A DNA stretch of 64,000 nucleotides, from assembly GCA_024226315.1 (NCBI GenBank), contig JAAELT010000114.1:1-64000 (forward strand), in the 5' to 3' direction. Under the pieces are notes generated by a model. The model saw nothing but the letters and a program-made list of their open reading frames with translations, was not told the DNA's origin and did not search any database. The DNA is from a bacterium. GTDB taxonomy: Bacteria > Acidobacteriota > Thermoanaerobaculia > Multivoradales > J023. The position numbers were made by a program, and so were the translations under genes. Within the stretch, counting starts at the first letter, position 1. Each line of letters starts with the position of its first letter. Of the stretch, positions 1 to 7,688 are shown in pieces.

Positions 1-296
1 AGCTGCTCGAGATGGACGTCATCAACCCCGAGTTCTCGAACACCGACGTGGTGATCATCGTCGGCGCCAACGACGTCGTCAATCCGGCGTCCGAGAAAGA
101 CGAGAGCAGCCCGATCTACGGCATGCCGGTGCTCGAGGTGTGGCACTCCGGCAGCGTCATCATGATCAAGCGCAGCCTGTCGCCGGGCTTCGCCGGCATC
201 AAGAACGAGCTGTTCGAGTACGACAACACCATGATGTTGTTCGAAGATGCCAAGAAGGCCGTACAGGGGATCCTGACCGAGCTCAAGGACCTGTAG
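1..296 (+). CDS. pntB: NAD(P) transhydrogenase beta subunit, C-terminal part (5' truncated by window)
   Basis: This is the last ~98 residues of the membrane proton-translocating transhydrogenase beta subunit, which passes hydride between NAD(H) and NADP(H). The reading frame is open from the window edge (codons from base 3). The visible part is the NADP(H)-binding domain III, with the family motifs IGANDVVNPA, YGMPVLEVW, KRSLSPGFAG and NTMMLFEDAK. The membrane segments and pntA would lie upstream, outside the window. The TAG stop is 12 bases before the next gene. Identification rests on near-canonical domain III motifs. Confidence 0.93.
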   Translation, partial: LLEMDVINPEFSNTDVVIIVGANDVVNPASEKDESSPIYGMPVLEVWHSGSVIMIKRSLSPGFAGIKNELFEYDNTMMLFEDAKKAVQGILTELKDL

Positions 297-307
297 TATC
301 TTCGAGC

Positions 308-679
308 ATGACACTCGCCACCCATGAAGTGAACCGCTGCCTGACCCTGCTGCGCAACAAGATCCGCGAGCAGGGTTTCACCCAGCTCGAGGTCCAGGCT
401 GCCCTCGGCTGGGGCAGAAGCTACATCAGCCAGCTCCTGACCAGGCAGAAGAACCTGCGCCTGGATCAGGTGCTCCTGATCTTGAGCGTGATCGGCTTCG
501 ACCCCGAGGAGTTCTTCGCCGAGCTGTATCCGGCGCCCTTCCACGTGAGGCGTTTCGAGTCACGTAGCGACGACAGCCAGAAGCTCGACGAGCTGCGGCA
601 GTTGCTGCGCGGGCTCGTCGACCTGCTGCTCGAGAAGGGGATCCTGAGCGCCGAGGATCTGCCCGGCGGCGACAGCTGA
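308..679 (+). CDS. XRE-family helix-turn-helix protein, 123 aa
   Basis: This is a small putative DNA-binding regulator. Residues ~18-65 form an XRE/Cro-type helix-turn-helix, with LEVQAALGWGRSYISQLL as the turn and recognition helices. A charged linker follows, then a C-terminal amphipathic helix, LLRGLVDLLLEKGILSAEDL. The ATG at 308 is chosen because the frame only resembles an XRE protein from there; the open frame upstream overlaps pntB. It lies between pntB and an AraC-HTH/TPR regulator. The C-terminal helix pattern recurs in the 62-aa ORF at 52899, which is also close to an AraC-HTH/TPR gene. Its targets are unknown. Confidence 0.8.
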   Translation: MTLATHEVNRCLTLLRNKIREQGFTQLEVQAALGWGRSYISQLLTRQKNLRLDQVLLILSVIGFDPEEFFAELYPAPFHVRRFESRSDDSQKLDELRQLLRGLVDLLLEKGILSAEDLPGGDS

Positions 680-804
680 GCGAGGGCGGCACGCCCGTCA
701 CCTCGGCCGCGATAGCAGCCACCTCGGCCGAAATCGGTTCGGAGGTGTGGCGAAGCCTGCTCGGGCTGCGCTATCGAATGACGGAGCCAAGACACAATGT
801 GAAG

Positions 805-810
805 TACAAT
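805..810 (+). promoter_or_regulatory. Candidate -10 element (TACAAT) of the first AraC-HTH/TPR gene
   Basis: The nonamer AAGTACAAT occurs here and again just upstream of the paralogous gene at 50889, where it follows a TTGACA. Here no good -35 is visible. The element overlaps an upstream ATG at 809, which argues that translation starts at the ATG at 827. Confidence 0.4.
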
Positions 811-826
811 GGTGCCGGAAGGCAGA

Positions 827-2626
827 ATGTTCATCGACCGGTTCGAAAAGGCGCTCGAGCTCGCCAAGGCCCCGACGCTGGAGCGCATCCGCGCGGACGC
901 TGCTCGGATGCCGCATCGCCTGGCGAAGCTCCTCACCTACGTCGCGGACAACCTCTGCGACCCGGCCCTGAACGCCACCAGCGCACAGCGTGCAGTCGGC
1001 ATCCGCGATCACTCGCTGCCGACCGTCTTCCGCGCCCACACCGGCACGACGTTGCGACCCTTCATCGAGAACGCCCGGCTCGAGATCGCGGACCGGCTGC
1101 TGCGCGGCACCGACTTCGAAGCTGGCGACGTCGGCATGGGGGTGGGGTACGAGGTTTATGAGACGTTCGTGCGCGCTTATCGGAGGTGGTGTGGGGAGAA
1201 GCCCTCGGAGGCCCGTTGCGAGCCGTCGGGGCTGGCCATCGATTACGCCACCTATCGCCGAGCGGCCCGCGGCAAGCTCGATCCGGAAGAGGCGCGGGAC
1301 TTTCAGGCACAGCTGCGGCGCCTCTACCCCGAGGCGGAGGCAGCGGAGAACGAGAGCGCCGAGGCCGGCGTGGCACGGAGCGAGGCGCTGTTGCGCCGCC
1401 TGGAGCTCGCACGGCTCGGCGCCCAAGAGGCGCGCGGCTTCCTGGCGAAGTTCCTGGAGGTCTACCCCGAGGCCGGGCAGGTGGCGACCGAGGCTCCAGC
1501 CGCCGGCGAGGCACCGCCTCGGGTCGTGATCGACGGCGGCTTCTTCGAGCGCTTCAGCGCCGAGCAGGTGTGGCAGGAGATCCGCGGCCTGCCGGCCGAA
1601 GAGCAGCGCCGGCACGTGCGCCGTTACGAGTTCCGCTCGCCTGCGCTCTTCGACCTGCTGCGCCGGCGCTCGCGCGAGGAAGGGCGCAAGGACCGCCGGA
1701 TCGGCGTGCAGGTCGCCGAGTTGGCGATGGTGAGCCTGGAGGGCGGCGAGGAGGTGTTCGGAGGGAGGGTCCACGACCTGCGGGCCCTGGGCTGGGCCTG
1801 GCTCGGCAACGTTCGCCGGCTGGCGCTCGATTTCCCGGCCGCTGAGGAAGCGTTCGAGCAGGCTGGGACCGAGTGGCGGCGGTCGCGGGCGCGGCGGGAT
1901 CAGCGGGTCCTGGCCAGGATGAGCGATCTCGAGGCGTCGCTGCGCATCTGCCAGCGAAGGTACGACGAGGCTCTACGGCTGGTCGAGCGCGCGCGGACGC
2001 TGTTTCGCCAGGAGAAAGACCGGGTGGGCGAGGCCAGGGTCTTGATCCAGCGAGCCGCGATCCATGTTTATCAGGGCAGCTCGGAGGCGGCGATCGGCAT
2101 GCTCGAAGAAGCCGCGAGCCTGATCAAGGACCACGACGAGCCCTATCTGTCCTTTGGCGTTCGCACGAACCTGGCCCATGCTCAGGTGGAGGCTGGGCAA
2201 GCCCTGGGCGCCGCCGAGACGCTCGACCGAGCGCGAGTTTTATGCGCTCGGCTGGACCACCCGCTCGCCTGGCTCGAGATCCGATGGGTGGCAGGTTATA
2301 TACAGGCGGCCAGGGGAGATTCGCGTGGGGCACGAGACTCGTTCGTGGCGGCCCGGATCGGCTTCGCCGAGGCCGGGGAGCGGTACTTCGCCGGCCTGCT
2401 GGGCCTGGAGCTGGCGATCCTCGGCGCTCGGCAAAGCGACTGGGCTGAGGTGACGTCCGCCGCCGCCGAGGCCGCGTCCATCCTGGGTAGCCTGAACCTC
2501 TACCCGGAGACTCTGGCGGCGGTCTCCCTGCTTTCCCAGGCCCTGCAGGCAGGGGAGGTCTCGGCGGCGCTCCTGCACAAGGTGCGGGAGCGCGCGCTCC
2601 GGGACCCACTCGCGCGGCTGCAGTAA
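827..2626 (+). CDS. AraC-type HTH / TPR regulator, copy 1 (599 aa)
   Basis: This is a putative transcription regulator. Residues ~31-124 are an AraC-like double HTH (LNATSAQRAVGIRDHSL then VGMGVGYEVYETFVRAYRRW). From ~residue 300 to the C-terminus it is a superhelix of degenerate tetratricopeptide repeats, a fold that commonly binds peptides or proteins. It has a paralogue at 50889-52547, and both proteins begin MF and end near DPLA. This copy carries an internal duplication: EARDFQAQLRRLYPEA (~155-170) and EARGFLAKFLEVYPEA (~201-216), where the paralogue has one such segment. The ATG at 827 is preferred over 809 because it matches the paralogue's start, follows GGAAGG, and 809 lies in a likely -10 box. 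A stem-loop and a convergent 19-codon ORF follow. The ligand is unknown. Confidence 0.82.
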   Translation: MFIDRFEKALELAKAPTLERIRADAARMPHRLAKLLTYVADNLCDPALNATSAQRAVGIRDHSLPTVFRAHTGTTLRPFIENARLEIADRLLRGTDFEAGDVGMGVGYEVYETFVRAYRRWCGEKPSEARCEPSGLAIDYATYRRAARGKLDPEEARDFQAQLRRLYPEAEAAENESAEAGVARSEALLRRLELARLGAQEARGFLAKFLEVYPEAGQVATEAPAAGEAPPRVVIDGGFFERFSAEQVWQEIRGLPAEEQRRHVRRYEFRSPALFDLLRRRSREEGRKDRRIGVQVAELAMVSLEGGEEVFGGRVHDLRALGWAWLGNVRRLALDFPAAEEAFEQAGTEWRRSRARRDQRVLARMSDLEASLRICQRRYDEALRLVERARTLFRQEKDRVGEARVLIQRAAIHVYQGSSEAAIGMLEEAASLIKDHDEPYLSFGVRTNLAHAQVEAGQALGAAETLDRARVLCARLDHPLAWLEIRWVAGYIQAARGDSRGARDSFVAARIGFAEAGERYFAGLLGLELAILGARQSDWAEVTSAAAEAASILGSLNLYPETLAAVSLLSQALQAGEVSAALLHKVRERALRDPLARLQ

Positions 2627-2630
2627 GGCG

Positions 2631-2651
2631 GGGCCGGAGAACCTCCGGCCC
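2631..2651. terminator. Stem-loop between convergent regulator and peptide genes, copy 1
   Basis: A perfect 9-bp inverted repeat (GGGCCGGAG / CTCCGGCCC) with a 3-nt loop lies 4 bases after the regulator stop codon and 12 bases before the stop of the convergent peptide ORF. There is no T-run, so it is a probable bidirectional barrier or terminator. Copy 2 has a stem-loop in the same place. Confidence 0.55.
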
Positions 2652-2663
2652 CAGGTGAGCGGT

Positions 2664-2723
2664 CTAGCCGTTCGGATCGACGAATGGCTTCAGGCCACAG
2701 CGGATCGCTGTATGGAGCTTCAT
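2664..2723 (-). CDS. 19-aa peptide paired with AraC-HTH/TPR regulator, copy 1
   Basis: This short ORF encodes MKLHTAIRCGLKPFVDPNG and ends with TAG. Its ATG follows a strong Shine-Dalgarno (GGAAAGGAG, 6 nt before ATG). It converges on the AraC-HTH/TPR gene across a stem-loop. A peptide of the same length, MKSKTAVRAGVPATIDPSG, is encoded in the same position at the second regulator (52601-52660). The two align without gaps: nine identities (M1, K2, T5, A6, R8, G10, D16, P17, G19) and four conservative changes. It has a basic N-terminus, no signal peptide and a conserved DPxG end. It could be a signalling peptide sensed by the TPR domain, a precursor of a modified peptide, or a regulatory small protein. 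Function is inferred from position only. Confidence 0.65.
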   Translation of the reverse strand: MKLHTAIRCGLKPFVDPNG

Positions 2724-2826
2724 GGTCTTCTCCTTTCCTCGAGTGGCACACGCGTGCCGGTGGGCGATCGGGCCTCGCGCTGGCGCGGCGGAGGCCCCGG
2801 CATCACGTTACGCCGCCACGGCTGTT

Positions 2827-2945
2827 TTGTCAGTCGTTTCGTCACCTGGCCGGACAACGCCTCTGCCGGGCGGGACGTCATCCGTGCCGCTCGAGGTGGG
2901 CCAGGTTCGGCGGCACGGATGAGTTGTCAGTGGTTTCGTCACCTG
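2827..2945. repeat. 22-bp direct repeats flanking a 12-bp inverted repeat
   Basis: Two 22-bp direct repeats, at 2827-2848 and 2924-2945, differ at one base and share the core GTTTCGTCACCTG. Between them is a perfect inverted repeat (CATCCGTGCCGC at 2879-2890, GCGGCACGGATG at 2910-2921). Apart from this, 2724-3052 holds no convincing gene. The 2828-2833 segment reads CTGACA on the minus strand and, with TAACGT 17 bases further on, could be the peptide-gene promoter. Confidence 0.5.
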
Positions 2946-3052
2946 TGCCGGTAGGCACGCTTCCGGGGGTGGCGTCTTCCGCGCCGGGCAGCGGCCTGCG
3001 AGGCTCGGCTCCGCCGCGGGCATGAAGATCAAGGACGCGAGGAGGAGCGAAG

Positions 3053-3457
3053 ATGGCAGCGAAGAACGCACGGGAACCGGCCGCCGAGAGGCCGGCGACG
3101 CCACGCCCGGCCGGGGATGACGGCCCGGCCTACAGCATCCGCTTCTCGAGCGGCCCGGACGCCCCCTGCGCCTGCGGCCGAAACCAGGTCGGCTCCGGCC
3201 CGGTGGGCTACCGGGGCGAGGAGGCGGTCTGCGACCTGTGCATGCTGGAGGGCTGTACCGAGCTCGGCCTGGTGCTGGCGCTGGTCGCCGTCGCGCGGGC
3301 CTTCGAGGCGATCAGCAGAGACGATAAAGACGCTTGGCTCGACGCCCTCGAGCAGCTGGTCGTCTTTCTCCGCGTCTACGAGCTCGTGGCCGCCAAGACC
3401 GCGCCGCCGCGCGCCTTCCGCATCCCCGACTCGCCGCTCGGAGGCGAGACCCCCTGA
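3053..3457 (+). CDS. Cys-rich hypothetical protein, 134 aa
   Basis: I do not recognise this family. The ATG follows a strong ribosome binding site (AGGAGGAGCGAAG), which fixes the start. A disordered Pro/Ala-rich N-terminus (~1-25) leads into a cysteine cluster, C39, C41, C60, C63 and C68 (CAC..., then CDLCMLEGC), that could bind a metal. The rest is helical (LALVAVARAFEAISRDDKDAWLDALEQLVVFLRVYELV). No signal peptide or membrane segment is visible. The next ORF, a RadC-like fragment, starts on the last base of this stop codon. Confidence 0.7.
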   Translation: MAAKNAREPAAERPATPRPAGDDGPAYSIRFSSGPDAPCACGRNQVGSGPVGYRGEEAVCDLCMLEGCTELGLVLALVAVARAFEAISRDDKDAWLDALEQLVVFLRVYELVAAKTAPPRAFRIPDSPLGGETP

Positions 3458-3590
3458 TGCCGCGCCTGCGCACGCCCGCGGACATCCGCGAACTGCTGCT
3501 GGCCGACCCCGGGCGGGTCACCGATCAGCAGCTGCTCGCCCTGCTGCTGGGCCGGGGCACCAGCCTCCAGGGTGGCAGAGCTCGGTCAGG
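3457..3590 (+). pseudogene. RadC-like N-terminal fragment
   Basis: An ATG overlapping the previous stop (TGATG) opens a frame beginning MPRLRTPADIRELL, then DQQLLALLLGRGT. That last motif resembles the N-terminal helix-hairpin-helix of RadC/UPF0758 proteins (usually LSDAELLALLLGTGT). Similarity stops after about 40 residues, and the frame then runs antisense through the Uma2 gene. The JAB/MPN metalloprotease-like domain that defines RadC is absent. It is most likely a truncated remnant whose 3' part was replaced by the Uma2 locus. The call rests on a short motif. Confidence 0.4.
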
Positions 3591-3594
3591 TCGC

Positions 3595-4146
3595 CTACGG
3601 CAACAGATCGTCGACCGGCATCGCCCAATCCGGCACGGCTGGTTCCGCTTCAGCCATCTCGCCGGTCCGATAGACGGTCGGGCGCTCGGGATCTTCGGCG
3701 CGGTAGACGCGAACGACCTGCTCTCTCAAGACGTCGACGTCCCAGACCGTGAGAGTGCCGACGGCGAAGTAGTCGGCGCGCTTCTTGGCCATGGCCCGCT
3801 CGGCCGCGGGACCGTAGTCGTTCTCGCTCCGGACCTCGGCGGCAAAGATCGGAGCGCCGGCGAGGAACTCGCCTCCCCGCAGCTCGCCGATGAAGTAGGC
3901 CGCGTCGGGGCTGAAAGACTCGCGGTCGGGCAGATCCACGAGAAAGCCGACGTTGTCCGGGAAGGCGTAGCCGCTGCCCGTGCGCCGCTCGTAGTCGCGC
4001 AAATGGGCGTAGATCTCGCCGCCTGCGCGGCCCGGAACTCCCCCGGTCGGTGACATCAAGATCAGCTCTCCCTGAACCAGCTCGGCTTTCGCACAGTCGG
4101 GTACGAGATAGAGATCCTCGACCGTTGCCGCCGTCTTCGTTGCCAT
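3595..4146 (-). CDS. Uma2-family (DUF820) restriction-endonuclease-like protein, 183 aa
   Basis: This is a PD-(D/E)xK-fold protein of the Uma2/DUF820 family. The family is common in cyanobacteria and other bacteria, and its function is uncharacterised. The PD-(D/E)xK core is visible as SPDAAYFIGE, then FAAEVRSENDYG, then KKRADYFAVGTLTVWDVD. The start at 4146 is chosen because the ATG follows GGAGGAGCCCG and the family-typical N-terminus begins there; the open frame upstream overlaps the neighbouring gene. Length is normal for the family. It lies 49 bp downstream of the 339-aa gene and could be co-transcribed. Confidence 0.85.
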   Translation of the reverse strand: MATKTAATVEDLYLVPDCAKAELVQGELILMSPTGGVPGRAGGEIYAHLRDYERRTGSGYAFPDNVGFLVDLPDRESFSPDAAYFIGELRGGEFLAGAPIFAAEVRSENDYGPAAERAMAKKRADYFAVGTLTVWDVDVLREQVVRVYRAEDPERPTVYRTGEMAEAEPAVPDWAMPVDDLLP

Positions 4147-4195
4147 CGGGCTCCTCCAATCACGAAGCCTATCATCCCGATCCGCGACCCCGTCG

Positions 4196-5215
4196 TCAGA
4201 CCGAAGACGCTGCAAGGCGCTGTCGATCGGGAACGGGATCCGGATTTCGAACAGCGGATGAACCGATTTCCCGATCCGCTCCAGGATCCGGCGGTGCGCT
4301 CCGTGCGGCGGCCCACGGTAGGACGCTGCCCGGCTCGGGGCCGGGAGAACCGCTTTCACGTGCCGCTACGGTGGGCCGCGGACTCGTTCCGGGTTCCGCT
4401 ACTGCCGTCTCGGGCATCGGCTCCTTGATTTCGACAACGTCTCCGGTGGCGGAATCCGCCTCGGGAACCTCCTGGCCCTCTACGCCGGCGGTGTTTTCGC
4501 TCTGCTTGCGGTGTGACGAGGGTCGCACCTTGGCGGCGAGCACCTCGTGGCCGGTGAGGACGTAGAAAGCCTCCAGGAAGCGGGCGAGATCGCCGTTCTT
4601 GCGGTCCACTGCCTCATGGGCCCGGTGCTTCTCCTCGAGCGAGGCGTTGGCCAGGGGCGCCAGCTCTTCGAGGTCGTTCAGTGCCGTCTCGAGTGCTACC
4701 AGTGGTTTCTTGATTTCGCCGGCGACCTCGTCCGGCGTCAGGGTGAAGCCGGTGAACTTCGGATCGATCTGCTCGAAGTCGGGATCTTCGAGGTTGCCGA
4801 CCACGATGCGGCCGACCCGCTGCAGCGGCAGCGGGTCGGTCGGCACGCTGGGCTTGGCCAGGAACAGCGCCCGGGAGCCCTTGGGGCCGTAGAGGATCTC
4901 CACCAGGTCGCGGACCCGGTAGAGCACGTCGCGCAGCTCGGGCGTGGCCTCGTCGCGCCGCTTGCGCGCTTCGTGGATGTCGGCCAGCCGATCCAGGTGC
5001 CGGGCCTCCTTCTCGATCAGCTCCCGGCGCAGCTCGCGCAGCTCCCCGGCGTGGAGGAGCTGGAACTGGTGGAGGTCGATGACCTCTTGCCCCGCCGGCA
5101 GCCGATCACGCCAGCGCTCGGTCTGTTCCTCGGTGATCAGATCGGCGTGCGCACCCGCCGTGCCGGCGATGCGAATCGCCGCCTTTTCGCTGTCCGTGAC
5201 CATCTTGAAAGCCAT
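4196..5215 (-). CDS. Coiled-coil family protein, paralogue A (339 aa)
   Basis: The function is unknown. The N-terminal half is rich in charged helices (ELRELRRELIEKEARHLDRLADIHEARKRRDEA), followed by RDLVEILYGPKGSRALF, a DPDFEQIDPKFTGFTL segment, another helical block and a disordered Pro/Ser/Glu-rich tail of ~90 residues. The same order (charged helices, then a GP-K/E-x-S motif, then DP and FDP motifs, then helices) appears in the proteins at 43538 and 44392, so these three look like divergent paralogues. The ATG at 5215 (MAFKM) is preferred to an upstream start because GAGAGGG precedes it. No signal peptide or transmembrane helix is seen. Confidence 0.75.
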   Translation of the reverse strand: MAFKMVTDSEKAAIRIAGTAGAHADLITEEQTERWRDRLPAGQEVIDLHQFQLLHAGELRELRRELIEKEARHLDRLADIHEARKRRDEATPELRDVLYRVRDLVEILYGPKGSRALFLAKPSVPTDPLPLQRVGRIVVGNLEDPDFEQIDPKFTGFTLTPDEVAGEIKKPLVALETALNDLEELAPLANASLEEKHRAHEAVDRKNGDLARFLEAFYVLTGHEVLAAKVRPSSHRKQSENTAGVEGQEVPEADSATGDVVEIKEPMPETAVAEPGTSPRPTVAARESGSPGPEPGSVLPWAAARSAPPDPGADREIGSSAVRNPDPVPDRQRLAASSV

Positions 5216-5920
5216 GGTTTTTGCCCTCTCTCGTCGGCTTCGATCTGTGAAACTTCGACAGGGCATACGTCGCCCAGTCTCCCATACATATAAGGTATCA
5301 GAGATTATTTTTCCATGCCGAGTCAATTTTTTGGATCCTTTGCACTTCGAGCAGGGGTTTCTATCCCCATTCAGGGAGGTCAGCGTGCGAACAGGGCCCA
5401 GAGGACCTCAAAACTCCGATTCTGGGTAGAACGGTAACGTTCGGGCACCCCGTGTCCAACTTTTTTGTAAACGCGGAAATAAATCCGGGTACGGTCATCA
5501 CGCTCTAGTTGAATCTGGGCGTGATTTTTGGTCTGGAAATCGCGTCCTGAGACCGATTGATTGCCATTTCGCGACCACGAATCGCGGGCGGTCTCGAGCA
5601 GGATTCGATGTCTCGCCGACGAATCGTGGACTTTCCAGGCAAGAAACCGACCGGTGGGGTCGAAAAGGCTGGCCTGAATGGAATATGGCTGCTTCGGACG
5701 CCAGGGGCCGCGGTTCTATGCACTGCGGGCAGAAAGTGGCAGAGAAGATGGCCACGATCTTTTTGGAGAATGAGGGCCGAGAAGGCCTCGAGAGGCTGCC
5801 CTGGCCTCTCTTCGTGGATCGTGGAACCTCGAAAGGTCCCCGCCGAATCCACGCTAAGATAGCCGTTTCGACGAAGATCTGGAGCCGCAACCTGGGAGAA
5901 CACGTGATGGAGCCCACCCG
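5216..5920. other. Long intergenic region without a convincing gene
   Basis: This stretch is more AT-rich than its surroundings, and no ORF in it has a ribosome binding site plus a recognisable protein pattern. A 79-codon plus-strand ORF (5685-5924) overlaps the ggt start and looks like chance. The segment near 5280-5320 is AT-rich and may hold the promoter of the minus-strand 339-aa gene. The ggt promoter must also lie here. Confidence 0.5.
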
Positions 5921-7642
5921 ATGAGCACAGCCCGCCGCCTCGCAGCGCTCTTGCTGCTGGCCGCCGTCCTGACGCCTGCCGCGCCGCTGGACGCCGCATC
6001 GCGGCCGCCGGTCACGGGCACCGGCGGCGCGGTGGCGAGCGATGAGAAGCTGGCCACCGACGCCGGGCTCGAGATCCTGCGCGCCGGCGGCAACGCCGCG
6101 GACGCGGCGGTGGCGACGGCGCTGGCGCTGGTGGTGGTGGAGCCCGAGGCTGGCAACCTGGGTGGCGGCGGCCTGGCGGTGGTGAAGTTCGGCGACGAGG
6201 TCGCGTACCTCGACTTCCGCGAGACGGCGCCGGCCGCGGCGCGGCGTGACACCTACCTGGACAAAGGCGGAGAGCCGGTTCCGGGAGCCTCGCTGGTCGG
6301 GCCCCTGGCGGCCGGTGTGCCGGGCTCGCCGGCCGGGCTGCACGCGCTGCACCAGCGCTACGGCAAGCTGTCTTGGCGCGCGGTGGTCGAGCCGGCGCGC
6401 CGTCTGGCGGCGGACGGTTTTAGGGTCAGCCGACGCCTCCATGCCGGCCTCGAGGAGGAGATCGACGTGCTGCGGCGCTTCGAGGAGACGGCGAAGCGTT
6501 GGTTACCAGGCGGCAAGCCGCCGGCCCCCGGGACGCTGCTGAAGATCCCGGAGCTGGCGGCCACCCTCGAGGACTATGCCCGGCGCGGACCGCGGGCGAT
6601 CACCGCCGGCAAGCGGGCGAAGGCGATCGAGGAGACGGCGAAGCGTCACGGCGGCATCCTGACCGCGGCGGACCTCGGCGCCTACGAGCCGGTGTGGCGC
6701 ACGCCGGTGCGCTTCGAGGCCTTCGGCTGGCAGGTGGCCTCGGCCGACCTGCCGTCCTCGGGCGGCATCCTGGTGGGCTCCGCGGCCGTGCAGCTCGAGC
6801 GCCTGGCATGGCGCGACACGCCTCGCTTCGGCGCGCAGCGGGCGCACCTGATCGCCGAGGCCTGGCGCCGTGCCTTCGCCGACCGCTACCTGCTCGGAGA
6901 TCCGACGACGTCGGCGGCCGGCGCCCGCGAGCTGCTGGCGGCCTCCTGGCTCGAGAAGCGGGCGGCGTCGGTGGATCCGGCGAAGGCCAGCCGGTCGAAC
7001 GACGTCGAGCCCTGGCAGTTCACGCCGATCGCCGCGGCGGCCGGCGGCTCGGGCGACACCACCCACCTGTCGACGGTCGACGCCGAGGGCAACCTGGTGG
7101 CCTTGACCACGACCCTGAACGGTCTCTTCGGCTGCGCTCTGTACGTGCCCGAGGCGGGCTTCTTCCTCAACAACGAGATGGACGACTTCGCCACCGCTCC
7201 CGGCAGGCCGAACCTCTACGGATTGATCCAGGGCGAGGCCAACGAGGTGCGCGCCGGCAAGCGCATGCTGTCGTCGATGAGCCCGACGGTGGCGTGGCGC
7301 GACGGCGAGGCGGTCGCCCTGGGCGGCCGCGGTGGCTCCAAGATCCCGACCGCGACGTTGCAGGTGCTGCTGGCGTTCTGGCTCGATGGCGACGGCCTGC
7401 AAGCGGCGGTCGACCGGCCGCGCCTGCACCACCAGTGGCTGCCGGACAAGCTGTTCGCCGAGCCCGACGCCCTGTCGCCCGAGACCCGGGCCGAGGTCGA
7501 GGCGCGTGGCCACGCGGTGGAGATGGCCGCCAGCTACGCTCAGGTCCACGCGGTGCGGTGGAAGTCGTCGGGAGAGGCCGAGGCCGCGGCCGATCCGCGC
7601 GGTGGCGGCGGCGCCGCGGGCGTTGTGCGCCCGTTGTTTTGA
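5921..7642 (+). CDS. ggt: Gamma-glutamyltransferase, 573 aa
   Basis: This is an N-terminal-nucleophile hydrolase that cleaves or transfers the gamma-glutamyl group of glutathione in the periplasm. It has a signal peptide (RRLAALLLLAAVLTPAAPLDA). The single precursor should self-cleave before Thr380 in DTTHLSTVD, which becomes the catalytic residue of the small subunit. Other family motifs are LNNEMDDF, MLSSMSPTV, GGRGGSKIPT and RPRLHHQWLPD. Length matches other GGTs. A lipoprotein and relA/spoT follow on the same strand, but with gaps, so co-transcription is not certain. Confidence 0.95.
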   Translation: MSTARRLAALLLLAAVLTPAAPLDAASRPPVTGTGGAVASDEKLATDAGLEILRAGGNAADAAVATALALVVVEPEAGNLGGGGLAVVKFGDEVAYLDFRETAPAAARRDTYLDKGGEPVPGASLVGPLAAGVPGSPAGLHALHQRYGKLSWRAVVEPARRLAADGFRVSRRLHAGLEEEIDVLRRFEETAKRWLPGGKPPAPGTLLKIPELAATLEDYARRGPRAITAGKRAKAIEETAKRHGGILTAADLGAYEPVWRTPVRFEAFGWQVASADLPSSGGILVGSAAVQLERLAWRDTPRFGAQRAHLIAEAWRRAFADRYLLGDPTTSAAGARELLAASWLEKRAASVDPAKASRSNDVEPWQFTPIAAAAGGSGDTTHLSTVDAEGNLVALTTTLNGLFGCALYVPEAGFFLNNEMDDFATAPGRPNLYGLIQGEANEVRAGKRMLSSMSPTVAWRDGEAVALGGRGGSKIPTATLQVLLAFWLDGDGLQAAVDRPRLHHQWLPDKLFAEPDALSPETRAEVEARGHAVEMAASYAQVHAVRWKSSGEAEAAADPRGGGGAAGVVRPLF

Positions 7643-7688
7643 CGAGTCTTGGGCCGGAGCACTAAAACACGCTTTCAAGGGGAAGAGA

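Noticed and set aside
5685..5924. 79-codon plus-strand ORF before ggt
   Set aside because: No family pattern or ribosome binding site; it ends overlapping the ggt start. Chance is more likely.
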